NCBI GenBank assembly: GCA_001599595.1
Contig: BCHH01000001.1
Span: 1,143,935 to 1,207,934 of the forward strand
DNA from: Beverwykella pulmonaria
Taxonomy: Eukaryota; Ascomycota; Dothideomycetes; Pleosporales; Melanommataceae
Direction of reading: 5' to 3'
DNA: 64,000 nucleotides
In this document: positions 22,063-33,905 of the stretch, one piece after another
Layout of the letters: each line of letters opens with the position of its first letter
Numbering within the stretch: the first letter of the stretch is position 1
Translations under genes and position numbers: made by a program
The notes under the pieces: generated by a model
What the model was told of the DNA's origin: nothing
The model's database searches: none
What the model saw: only the letters and a program-made list of their open reading frames with translations

Positions 22063-25000
22063 ATGTCCAACGATCAATTGACCAGGCAGCGGTCGGCATC
22101 GAGGAGCTCGTCGGTGCGATCAGATAACCCAATAAAGCCCCCGACACCCAGCATCACGCCCGGCAGCGACGAATTCGCATTTGAGCCATGCGCTGCCACC
22201 GCCTCCTTCCTGCTGTACGCTCAGCGCAATGTCATCCTCTGTCTCCACCACGACACACTGGCAATCGAGCGCCGCTTCACCCGCCATCGCGAGGATGTGT
22301 CTTGGATATCGGTTGATAATGTAAGCGAGAGGGGCGCGGGCCGGCTGGTTGTAAGCTACGATGCGGGGAGCACTGCGATAGTGTGGGATTTGCTCACGGG
22401 CGACGAGGTGGCGCGATTCGCCTCCTATGAGCAGATTAGGGTCGCAGCATGGATGAGGAATGGAAATGTAGCCTTTGGTAAGTGGAAACCCCCCGTGGTG
22501 GTTGTGATTCCGATCATTGACAACAGGAGCAGGCAATGCGCAGGGCAACATCATACTATTCGAGCCCTCCACATCCGAGCATCTCTCTGCGAGGACAATA
22601 TTCGACCCCATCACAGCACTCGCTCCAGCGTCGGACTGCAGGACCTTTGCAATCGGGTACGTATCATCTTCCCGTGGTAATGGTGGTAGTTGTGGTGCTC
22701 GCGCTAACCGTTCTCAGATATCTCAATGGCTCCATTCTGATAGCAACGCTCCAGCCTTCGTTCACCATCCTACACACACTCACGACTCCGAGAGCGCCCT
22801 CCCCTATCGCGGGACTCGCTTGGCATGGATCTTCGTCCAAGCAGAAATCTGAGATGCTAGCTGCTCAGATGTCAGACGGCGATCTACGAGTGTGGAGCGT
22901 GCCGAAGGTGCCCCACGGCGGCGACGCACCGTGTGTGATCCGAATCCTGAATCAAAAGGATCAAAGAGAGCCTGGTCCGTGCTGGTTTGCATGGTCGAAG
23001 AATGGACGGATAGTCCAATATACTGAGGGGTACGTACTATAGATCCTCCGACTCTTATCTGGCTTGCATATAGCGTGGGGCCGGCGCTTAAACTCCAACA
23101 TGCTGACACTTCACCACGCCAATAGTCAAACATGTGCATGGGATGTTCGCACCAAGAGAGTGTCGTATGAGAATGTTCCAACCATTGATGGCGTTGCTGC
23201 TATCACCAATTATGGCCCTACTGCCACCTTATTCACCATGGGGCGGAACTACACCGTCCAGCAGTATGACTTGAATCCTAGCGGAGTAGCGTCAATGGTC
23301 GCAAATGTTCAACATCCTCCTGCTAATACACCGCCGTCGCCACCTAACTCATTAGATGAAAATAAGAAAAAGACATTAGACGCTCCCTTGACTGCGACTG
23401 CGGTGCCCAAGTCGGCACCACAATTGCTACTTGAGTCTGAAAGCAGTGAAGGTGAGGGCGTTTCGGTCATGTCACCTCTACAGAAAATTGCTCAAGAGAT
23501 GGATCAGTTGGAAGAGGAGCGCCGAGACCGCGTTGGCCCACTAAGTCCTGTCTCTAGCCGGGGCTCGCAAAGCTCAAGATCGTCAGGTAGCGGACGTGGG
23601 CCAAGGTATCGATACGACAAGCCAGTCTCAAGCTCACGATCAACCAAGAGTTCAGGGGGCAGTGGAACCGTGTTTTCCTCTGGCAATTCTTCTTTCATGG
23701 GCACTTCCCGTGAGAGCATTTCCATTCGTTCCACTTCCTCGGCAGCCTCCTCACGATATGGATCATCGGCTCTGCGCAAGGAAGTCTTGCGAAGTCCCGA
23801 CGAATCGCATCGAACAAAGAATATGGATCTTTTCCCCTTCACCAAGGCCAGGCTCAGCGACGTCCCTTACCGAAACTCACAGCTCGGTCCAGAACGTACC
23901 CCTGATGACCTCCGAGTGAACATGCTTCGAGTCGTGTTTGGATGGGAAAACGATATCGAAGAGCTCATTCGCGATGAACGTAAGTTTGTCTTTATCCTTC
24001 GCAAAGGAACGTGACTAATTTTCATAGTGGCACGCCACCCTCCTGGCTCAGCTGCTGCTGTGCTTTTGTCCAAATGGCTCGGGAACCTAGGTGCCGATTT
24101 GATGGCATCCATGGTGGGGTCCGAGTCTATGACCTCCTCAGACTGGATGTTGCTCGCCTTGAGCGGAATGGGCCAGGACTCTCAGAAGAAGGTAGGCGAG
24201 GCATTTGTCCAACGCCTCTTGGAGAAGGGTGATATTCACCCTGCCGTTGCCATCCTCCTTGGTCTTGGTGAGCACAACGATGCCATTGAAGTATACGTTT
24301 CTCGCAAATACTTCATGGAAGCTATCCTGCTCACTTGTCTTATGTTCCCTACCGACTGGCAAAGACAGTCTTTCCTTGTCAGGAAGTGGGGCGAGATGGC
24401 TGTCTCCAAAGGCAAGGCAGAGCTCGCGGTCAAGTGCTTCTCTTGTATGGGCCTCGAATCTTCCGAGCCGTGGTTCTCTCCACGCGCTCAAGATGCTGTA
24501 TTCTCAGCGCAGAAGGAGCAGTTGCTTGGCTCGATGAGCCCACCCCTTTCTCCACCGAGTGCTTCAAGCGGCCGAATCATGGCCAAGATGTCTTCTCTCA
24601 AACTCGTCACCGACTTTGGAAAAGGGCCTCTCCCTCAAAGGATGATCCCAGAAGACGATGAGCAAACTCCGATGAATATCGGCGTTACACCCATCGCCGA
24701 GTCTGCCATGAGCCCAGCAGGTGGTAGAAACTGGATCCCAGGAAGCGCGAGAACTGCACGTCGCGATGGTTCTCGGGAACCATCTTCTGCAAGGACAGCT
24801 ACACCAGGAGCTTACAGGCGAAAGCGATTTCCATCAAGGTCGGATGCTGACCGATCAACCAACAACGAGAATCTTGCTTCCCTCGTCGTTCCCAACCGTG
24901 GACAGCGCGGAGACTCCATTCCACGAACGGCTATTGACAACGTTGGCCGCGAAGCTGAAACTTTACCCTTCTCATCGCGTCGGGCCTCCTCGTCGGGCGG

Positions 25001-27455
25001 TCAGCCGGATCTCGTCCTGTCTGCAGCCACGTACAATCCTAGCGTTTCTAAGGAACACATGCCGTCTCCAGCTGCAGGCGTTTTCGAGAACTTGAGCCAA
25101 AAAGAGTCAGAGTCACGTGGTAGTTCTCGCAGCCGGAAACCACAAGACCTAAATCTAGACATGATGGACACCATCGTTGTACAAGGCCCCGACACCGGAT
25201 ACTCGAGCAATCTCAGCCCACCTTTGACCGGAGCTAGTGTGAAGAGTGCAAAGGCGCGCAGCATTGACCAATACATCAGCAGCCTAGATGAGGCCAACTT
25301 TTATACCCGCCAGCGCTCCGATTCAAAGCCTGAACCCAACAGACCCGGATCTCGCACCGAATCCCGCCCTGAAAGTCGAACGGCAAGGGCTCGTAGTCGC
25401 GGCCGTGATCAATCTGAATCCCGTGGACGATCAGGTGTTCGATACATTCGACCTGCGAAGCGATCTCCATCATCGCCGGTGCCCATGTCACCCGAAGACG
25501 CTGGAATCTACGCTCAAAGTAACAAAGAAGCTGTTAACAACACGGATAATTTCGATGACGAGAGGTATTACAAGCAGGACATTGCCTCTCCTATAGCTAC
25601 AGAATCTCTAGCAAGTGCTCGAACAACCCGAAGCCGCGCAAGAACGGGAATGAGCAAGACGAGGTCGTCATCAAAGGCAGCACGCCGCTCAGACTCGCCT
25701 GAGGCCCCTCCACGAGCTCGAAGCAGGGCTACCAGTCGCGCCTCAAGTCGACGTCCAACCGAAGACCGAGGACGAAGTACTAATCGAGGTGATGCCTCCG
25801 CCAGGCGCTCACCTGGATCCCCTCAACCCATGTTCCTTGAGGAGGAGTACCAACCCGTTCGTCCCCGTCAACGAAGTAGCAGTCGTCAGGCCCGAGAGCG
25901 TGCCACAAGCACTCGCCGAGAGCAGTCTCCCGATCGCCGCGCCCCCCGAGACCGCTCAATGAGCCGCAAGGGTGCGTCAACCCTTCGAGAAAGCAGTCGA
26001 TCGCGCGTGAATGTACGAGAAGCCTCACCAGAGCGTGTACCAGAGCGGATTCCGGAGCGAGCGCCAGAAAGCAGGCCTGTGTCCCGTCAATCTAACATGT
26101 CTGGGCGCTCAGGTCACCTTGCGCGTCCAACTACCATCACCAGAAAAGAATTGGCAGCTAAAGAATTAGAAGATAGACGACTTTCTCTTGCTCGACGGCC
26201 ATCAGCTCCTGTCATCCCACATCCCGGAGATTTGGCCCATCGTCCGGTGCAATTCGAGCGGTCTCACACTGATAGCTCGGAATACCTCAATAACCTACCG
26301 ATGTATCGAGATCCCATCCAACGAAGTCACACTGCTGATCCTGAAATCTCGAAGAAGTACTCTCCAACCAACAGGATTCCTATAGGAACAACTTCGACGA
26401 CATCCGTCCCAATCGGCCTTCCCGCTACTCCTCGGGCAATGCGCCATCCACGTTACATGAGCACCGATCCAAACGAGCGAGAAGGCATTCCTGCTGTTCC
26501 AATGATCCCCGATAATCTAGCGCAATACGTTCAGGAACCGCAAGAGCTTCCCCAGGATGACCTAGGTCCATTGCTACCATCCACCACATTTGGCCAAACA
26601 CATGCTCCATCTCGTTCGGCATCAGCTCCCCCGGAGGACCTGTCTCCGCCGCGAGCCTCACCTACTGCCCCGAACCCTCTCGGAAGACGTGGCTCATTGG
26701 GCGGTCGAGGACATGCACGGGTGAATACCTCACCTGATCTACAACCAACGAACTATAAGCGTATCAGCCCGCCTCCGATTACTGCCAGCATCGACGAGAC
26801 TATCCACGAGAGTCAAGTCGTCATTCTTCAACAAGAAGATGCACCTCCACTCCTGGCCGAGCTTCAACACCTTGCCATCCCGCCACCACCGCCGCCACCA
26901 CCAGTTTATCCTCCAGGCCATGTTCGAAAAGGAAGTCTCGGCGTCATCAACATTGCCATCGACGAGCATCCCAATGAGACGGCCCAAGATTCTATCTCTC
27001 CAATCTCTGGACCTACAACCACCTCTCCTAACATGCACCGTCGTGGCCGCGGAAGCGTGAGCGAGAACCTCGGAATGACCTTTAAGAGGGTCACTGAAAG
27101 AATGCGCAGCACCAGTCGCTCCCGCAATAAGTCCCCGCCACTAAGAACAACCGATCTCTCTCCATACGAGAGTGTTACCCAGTTCTCTTACCCCCGAAGC
27201 GCCAACGCGAGGTCACCCACTGAAGGTAACAACAACGATATGTATTTTGGCAACATGTCACCACCCCCACCTCCTCCAGTTCAACCAATGGAGCAAGTGG
27301 TTTCTCCTATTGACGAAAGCAAGAACTCCCAGTTCTCTGGTTACAAGCATCCCAAGGAAGTGCGAGCCAATCTACCCCCCGAGCAGTTGCAGCGCGGCGT
27401 CTATCAATCACAGGAGCAGCTGAACCGCGCCGCCTATCAAACACCAATGATCTAA
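22063..27455 (+). CDS. Large WD40-repeat protein with Gemin5-like helical domain and disordered tail
   Basis: Five exons (22063-22477, 22527-22656, 22718-23029, 23126-23979, 24028-27455) give 1712 residues. The first ~420 residues form WD40-like blades (for example DLRVWSVPK, QTCAWDVRTKR, YTVQQYDL). A conserved alpha-helical segment at about 571-720 includes HNDAIEVYVSRKYFMEAI and LMFPTDWQRQSFLVRKWGE, reminiscent of the TPR-like domain of Gemin5. The remaining thousand residues are Ser/Arg/Pro-rich and predicted disordered. The fourth exon must start at 23126, preceded by a ctgac branch site; the nearer AG at 23073 shifts the frame. It probably acts as a scaffold, possibly in RNA or translation control. 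Function is not known to me. Confidence 0.86.
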
Positions 27456-29302
27456 ACCCAAAACCAAATTTCTTCCTGGTTTTATTCGCATTTGTCGGGC
27501 ATCTCTGCCTTTATGCTCTCCCTGTTCGGCAATTAATTATCATTCCTCTATATACTGAGACGACCTTTACGACCTTTACCTTCGATACACCCTTCACATC
27601 CCCTCATTGTCTGATATCATCATTATTTATTTGTAGCGTATAGCATTGTTATCCATCATCTAAGTAGCATTAGCGGGATTATTATTGGCTCTGAGCCCCA
27701 GGAGCGTTTCTTATCATCTAAGACCTGCCTTGGAAATCTTACTTCCATGCGCTTCGCGGCGGAAATTGTCGATACCCTTTCTGAGCTTACTTTTCGTTCC
27801 CCTTTGCTCTACTTCTTCGTGCTTTTGGAGAAGTGGAGGGGCCTTTCTTGTGCGTTGCAAGCGTTGTTTGTCTATTTGTGTGATTTAGTTGTTTGCATTT
27901 TTTTGCTCTGCATTTTTGTGATTGTGCTTGTGTGTTTGTATTTATTACGTTCAACCCGAGGTGGGGGGGAGTTGCATACATGGCGGCTTGGAGAGTGAGC
28001 TGCAGGGCTTTCGAATCATTTGCATGGATTGTGGCAGGTGCTGGATGGTGGGTGGATTGCATCTTGAGAGGAGATGGAAGGGGGAAGCAGACAGGCCAGG
28101 ACTAGACCTGGACAAGAGAGAAGCAAGGGGATTTCCACTTCGATATAATGTACATTCTTTGCCCTGCAGCGGTGCTTTTTTCTCTCATTGTGCGCGCGAG
28201 TCGTTCTATTGCTTTGTCATCTCTCTCTCTCCCTCTCTCTTCTGATCTTGCGCTGTTCGTTCCTTTCAGAGGGATGGTTCACGTTTTCGTTTGACTCTTC
28301 ATCGGCCACTATACGTATAAATCAACACCACAGACACACCTCCCAAGCAACACGCCATTTCTCCAACAACACGTCACCAACCCTTTCGTCAACCTCCATA
28401 TCATCATACATTCTATCATCTCACCGTTTCCACATAAATTGCACAACAGGCATACTCGGGATATCAACTCAGGAACCTTCATACTACATCAGACCCGACC
28501 ACTATTAATATACCAAAGACAAGAGCCTCGCGGCAAAAAGTGCTTTTTTCACCTCATTATTTCTTTCTCCCTTTATCTTGGCTTCGCGCTTCGCTTCAAT
28601 CCCTCTTTGTTCGTACTTGTTTGCTTCTGTTTCGGAAGAGGAGGAGGCAGTAATATAGTAAGGTAGCTATGGCATATGGAATCGCTCTTTTTCAATGATA
28701 TGTGGATTGTGTGCGTGCGGTGACGTGGTCGTTGTTAAGGCTCTTTCAGTGTGATACCTTTCGGATACCTACTGGAATCCATGCTTGTTTCCAAGGCGCT
28801 GCGAATCCGTTTTTACGTAATCGTGGGGCGGCTTTCAGACCCCTATGCGTTGTCTACATGAGTTTAATATACCGCGCGAGATTGATACGCGTAGACATGG
28901 TAAAACACACATGTCCGTCATACTCCAAGTTGCCTACCGAATTTTAATTGCCTTTTCTGAGTTTTCCTGTACTTTTAAACTCTCACAGAATCCAGCACAT
29001 ACTACAGGGATGCTGTGTTTGTCCTCTGATAAGTGTCAATGGACAGGTGAGAGACTTCGCTATGCTTACTGCCCTTTTACTAGGGATGCCTTCACTTCAG
29101 CATCAGATTATGGAGACTTCTGTTTGACCTGGAAACTTCGTGAACAAAATCAATAAGATTCACGTACGCCTTTCACTTTGTTGCCTTCTCTCGGCTATGA
29201 CGCCATCTTCTCTCAATCTTCTTGCCGCTCTCTCACTGTCTTCTCACCATCTTTACACAACTTTCTGCCGTGGTTTCTGTTTGATAATGGACATAACTCT
29301 CC
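27456..29302. other. 1.8-kb intergenic region, no gene seen
   Basis: Contains the 3' UTR of the WD40 gene, then AT-rich and T-rich DNA with a (tc)n tract near 28219-28240. Frames are short and featureless. The end serves as upstream region for the gene at 29303. Confidence 0.5.
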
Positions 29303-30400
29303 ATGGTGAGATCCTTACTAACAGAAACCATCATGGCAGACCGAGCTGCCCGAGCCATTCAAATAACCACTCAACAGGTTCGCCAACCTCTTGGACAACG
29401 GACCTCTCAATCCTCCAGCCGACAGCCTTCTCTGTCCCCAGATACCCCAGACTCCACGCCCCCATCGTTAGAACCCTCTTCGCCCACGCCCCCCGAAGGT
29501 CTGACTTTGACCTTCCCAGAGAGCACGCTCACACTCATCGACCTCGTGGGGCACACCATGGCGACCGTCATTACCGAGCAGCTCGTCATCGCCACCACAC
29601 TCGTGAACCAGTCAGTTCCGTCGCTGAAACCAGGATTAAGCGGCACCATAAAACGAGAGGCGAAAGTCTACCAGACGCTGAATCGGATCTTAGCTAGACG
29701 ACCGCTGTATAAGCTCGGTGTGCGGAAGGTTATTGCTGTTGATATTGGGCCATTGATGAGTGTGTATACCCCGTTTCTGCTATCGATGAAGGAGATGTGT
29801 TCTGACATAGAAATAGACGCTTCACCGCCATCACCTCAAAGCGCGCAACCAAATCCAGAACAACAAAAACAACAACAACAATCCCTTACCGCCGCTTCTT
29901 TCACCCTCCTCGCACCAGACCCTTCTATACCTCTCGATCCTCTCCTCCACACACTCGACCTCTCTCTCATCCCGGGAGAAATCTTGCACCAACCCTGCGA
30001 CGCCCGCCCAGCCCGTGTTCCCATACCCTCATTCGCATCCCATTTTGCCAAAGCCGTCGAAGCCATCATCTTGCGCTCAATTAAACACCACGCCTCCGAC
30101 GACATCCGCAAGACATTCGCGCGAGAGCAGTGCCTACACAAAATGCGCCACAGCATTCTGTCGCGAGAGTCGGCGTGCGTGTGGCGTATGGCGGAGGAGG
30201 ATTACGAGTGGAGTCGACCTGAGATGGAAGGTGGAAAGGGGGGGCCGCCAAAGGGCAAGGTGGTTGTTAGGTTTGTGTTCAGTTGTGACTGTGGGAGTGA
30301 GCATGAGGTAATGGTTTGGAGTTCGTGGGAGAGTTCGGTGGGGGATGTGTGGAGGACGTGGGAGAGGTGTGAAGTGCTAGAGAGGGGGGAGTGGGCTTGA
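29303..30400 (+). CDS. Unknown protein, about 355-365 residues
   Basis: Single open exon with two candidate ATGs, 29303 (365 residues) and 29333 (355 residues, MADRAARAIQ, better start context ATGG). After a Ser/Pro-rich leader comes an ordered part (LTFPESTLTLIDLVGHTMATVITEQLVIATTLVNQ), a Gln-rich spacer encoded by CAA repeats near 29860, and a C-terminal domain ending with FVFSCDCGSEHEVMVWSSWE. No family is recognised. Codon use is even along the frame and the ordered segments look like a genuine protein. It is convergent with the repeat-protein gene. Confidence 0.72.
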   Translation: MVRSLLTETIMADRAARAIQITTQQVRQPLGQRTSQSSSRQPSLSPDTPDSTPPSLEPSSPTPPEGLTLTFPESTLTLIDLVGHTMATVITEQLVIATTLVNQSVPSLKPGLSGTIKREAKVYQTLNRILARRPLYKLGVRKVIAVDIGPLMSVYTPFLLSMKEMCSDIEIDASPPSPQSAQPNPEQQKQQQQSLTAASFTLLAPDPSIPLDPLLHTLDLSLIPGEILHQPCDARPARVPIPSFASHFAKAVEAIILRSIKHHASDDIRKTFAREQCLHKMRHSILSRESACVWRMAEEDYEWSRPEMEGGKGGPPKGKVVVRFVFSCDCGSEHEVMVWSSWESSVGDVWRTWERCEVLERGEWA

Positions 30401-30905
30401 GGGATGTGAACGGTAGGATGGGATGACATGGAACTGTGTATTTTGGAGGGCATGCGATGGTTACAATACCCCTTTGGGCAGAGATGACAACGTCTAGTTC
30501 TCTTTCGTTTAATTGAAGCAAGGCATGTTACTGCCTTGATGGAACACACCTCATTCTAGCGCTCCCAACTCCTACAATGGATGTGAGCTAGATCCGATTT
30601 AAGATGTGACGTAACTGAGCCTATATGGATTCACAAACCTAAACTACGGTTTCTGGAAAGCTAGAAGTCACCAAAGAAGACAATGAGCACAACAACAGGA
30701 AATTCAAGATGTAAATGCCAGAATTAATCAACTTTTCATCTTAGTTCATACCGGCACTACCTAATAAATAAGAAATAATCACATCTCAATGACCTCAAAT
30801 CCTTAACCCCAAAGAAGAGAAGTTCGTAACCAAGAGACAAACATTTACCGTTTTCTCCATCCACCAACACAACCATCCATTACCCTACCTCATCTGTTCA
30901 ACCGC
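30401..30905. other. Convergent intergenic region, no gene seen
   Basis: About 500 bp of AT-rich DNA between two 3' ends; UTRs only. Confidence 0.5.
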
Positions 30906-33019
30906 TTACAATCCAGGAACGGCAAGACCAAGGTTCCTCAGCGCCAAAGCAGCAGTCGCGGACTTGAGATTACCGACGTTTCCGGGAAGCGATAGAATGT
31001 TATCGGTCAGCCCCATGATGGTGGAGACCATATTGGTAGGGTCAGCAGGGAGCGGCAGCGTCTTGAGGAAGGCAAGATCGGCAGATGAGAGCAGCGAAGC
31101 AGCGGTCTGGAGTTGGGCCAAGCTGGTCAGGCTGCCGAGATCCTTGAATTTGGATGGGTTGATAGTGGAGAGAAGTTGAAGGACGCCGACGGTGGCGACG
31201 GAGTCCTGGACCGCGGGCAGCTGGAAGATGAAGCCGGGGACCACAGTATTGAGGATGGACATGATGGTTTGAGTCACACTCCCGAGACCGTTGCCGCCCG
31301 GGATGGCGATGTTCTTGGCGATAGAACCGACGAGAGAAGCGAGGTCCGGGGAGATACCTGCGAATCGCAATCAGTGAGGCGAAAGGTGTGAGTGTGAAGG
31401 ATACTAACCGGGAATGCCACTGCTGGCAAGACCTCCAATTCCAACGCCTGGAAGTCCCTGGGACAGAGACGGCAAACCGCTAAGCTGGCGAGCGGCGATC
31501 TGAGGAATTCTCTGGGCGTGGAGCTCAGGCATGTCCCTCTTGATGAGGGTGGGGATGGGGAGCGATGGCGCAAAGAGGGACATGGGGTCCTTCTTCAAGA
31601 GACTGAGGAGAGTCGCAATGACGGAGACAGAGAACGCGCCGACGGGATCGCTTCCAGGAATCTATGATATGTTAAAAATGTGGGAAGAGAGAGGTAAGAG
31701 CTCCTTACTCCGGTGATGGGGGCTGGGTTGATCAAGGCACCAACCGCGGGCAGGCTGCCTGCGGCTTGGGTAGCGGTATTCACAACACTTCCAGCAACAG
31801 GGCCGGCAACTGGGAGTCCACTGACGGTGTTCTGGACAGTACCAACCACGCCAGGGACAGCGTTTGTGACCGGAGCAAGAGCGCCGGTAGCGGTGTTAAG
31901 GGGAGATCCGCTGCCAGTCACGCCTCCAAGAGTTCCAGTGACCGCACCGACGGGAGAGCTAGCGCCTCCACCAACTGGGAGACTATTAATGACACCAGCT
32001 ACAGTGTTCAAAGGCGAAGTACCACCTGTCAGACCTTCAGTCAGACTAATGACCATGTTCAGGGGGGAAGCATCACCTGTCGCACCACCTGTGAGGCCTC
32101 CGATAACGGGAAGGCTGTTCATCACACCGGTGACAGCATTGAGAGGAGACCCGCTGCTACTGACACTTCCACCCGCGCCAGTGACAGCGCCTACGGGCGA
32201 GGAGGCACCGCCGAGGAGACCTCCTACAACGGGAGTGTTCGAAAGAGATCCGGTCACAGCTCCAATGGGGACTTATACATGTCAACAAGACTCTTCAGTT
32301 GATAATTGCACAATACTTACGAGCAGCGACGGCAGCAGTGGCAGTAGAAGTGGCCTTAGTGGCAGAAGGAACCAATTGCCTCTTACTAAGAGGGACTGGA
32401 ACATTTGGCAGAGTAGCGGGGATTGGAAGAGTGGCAGTAAGATTGGGGACCGGGACAGGAAGACCAGGCAGCAGTCCTCCAGCGCCCTTGGCGACGACGC
32501 TGACAAGAATGCCGATGATGGCAGAGCCTAGCTTGACGAGCGAGTCGAGCGCGTCAGTCTGCACGGGGAGACTGATGGGTGGTGCAGGGACCGCTGGGAT
32601 TGCGGCTGGAAGGGCAGGTGGAACAATCCCCGTGTTTCCGGGTAGAGGGAGAGGGAGCTTCACATCTGGTATAGGAAGAGGAGTCTTTGGCACGTCCATA
32701 GGAAGAGCAGGAAGAGCTGGGGCCGTGACGGGCAAGTTAGGAAGTGAAATGCCTCCAGGGAGGGTTGGCTTGCTTGCTGTGACACTCCCTGCAGCAATAT
32801 CGGAGACACCAGGGGCGGCTAACAAAATGACTATTAGCACAAGTATAAGAGAAAGAGAGGGGGTGGAGTACCAACGGCGGTAGTGGTGGCTACGCTCTGA
32901 GGGAGGATCGCAGGTACACTAGGTACAGCAGGGACAGTGGCCGGCTTGAGCTGGGGAAGCGCAGCAGCCTCGACATTATAACAGAAGGCCAGAATGGCCA
33001 TAGCCTGGAACTTGTTCAT
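30906..33019 (-). CDS. Secreted low-complexity repeat protein, unknown function
   Basis: Five exons (33019-32872, 32818-32321, 32271-31709, 31661-31409, 31357-30906) give 637 residues. Residues 1-19 look like a signal peptide (MNKFQAMAILAFCYNVEA). The rest appears to contain no cysteine. Exon 2 is Pro/Leu/Ala/Val-rich (LPLPLPG, PALPALPM). Exon 3 encodes irregular repeats opening with SPLN or SPVG (SPLNAVTGVMNSLPVIGG, SPLNTVAGVINSLPVGGG) and seems to lack aromatic residues. Dibasic sites SKR-QL and IKR-DM fit Kex2 cleavage. Exon 5 encodes a more ordered, hydrophobic C-terminal domain. All four introns keep frame. An elastin- or silk-like cell-surface or extracellular polymer is an inference; no named family is recognised. 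Confidence 0.82.
31709..32271 (-). repeat. Coding repeat block, SPLN/SPVG units
   Basis: Exon 3 of the secreted protein encodes at least six imperfect units of about 17-27 residues, each opening SPLN or SPVG and often carrying AVTG and SLPV(I/G)GG. Units are degenerate at DNA level, so this is an old repeat array rather than a fresh minisatellite. Confidence 0.75.
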
Positions 33020-33905
33020 GATGGCTCAGGGAGTTGATCTTTTCCGGATAACGAATGAACGCGGTAGCAATGAATGAATGGTAATGAGTGACCTCAAAGA
33101 TAGGCTGCTGAAGACTCAATTGATCTGCGGGATTTGAGGACTATAAGAACTGGAAAGTATCTGTCATGTAACGTCGACCCCACAGTGAAGCACGCCATAT
33201 AGAGCATTCTTGTGTGAGGAGCAAGTCCCAAGGAGATTTCCCCAAGCCATTCCAAAGCGCGATGACACTGATGCATAACCGCTGGAAAGGGAAGGAAGTG
33301 GCATATGTCGTGTTGTTTGGCAACAAAATGATAGATCAAGCTTACGCTTTAAGACGGAATGAATGAATCCAATACAGAAATAACAACCTTTTTTGGGAGG
33401 GAGGACATGGTGACCTTGACACTCGAGTACCTTTATCGAACTGTGTGAAGCTTCCTTCAATGCAGCAAATCCCGATAAATTACTTCTGCCCCACCGGCAA
33501 CTTGAGACACTGCTCGTGGATTATGTGCTACCGACGACGTCCGTACATGGCAAACTTAATCGAGATTTGTCCAGTTAAGCTTTCGGCCCGCACCCGTTGT
33601 GGAGTTCCCTTGCGGTGGCCCGTTCGATCGACGATCGTTACTGCATTCCTCTTATTTCCAGTTCTGTTGGAATGAGCGTTCGTAAGAGGCGGTAAAAGTG
33701 ACGCATGCTCTAGGGGAGACTTTTGATTTGCTGAACAGTTTATTGTGCATTCCGAGCAGAAATTCTTCGGCGTGAGGAATGGGACGGTCCACGCAAGCGA
33801 TTTTGGCGGGTCAGAAGGCTCTAACTGTCAAATATTCGTCATATGGAGACATAGTGGAATCGAGGATGGTTAGTCAAAGCGTTGAGCAACCAGGGGAGCG
33901 TAGTT
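33020..33905. other. Intergenic region between two minus-strand genes
   Basis: About 890 bp holding the promoter and 5' UTR of the repeat-protein gene and the 3' UTR of the SUZ gene. No gene seen. Confidence 0.5.

Noticed and set aside
31713..32531. Plus-strand 272-codon frame
   Set aside because: It is antisense to exons 2-3 of the repeat protein and results from their codon bias; it lacks family motifs.
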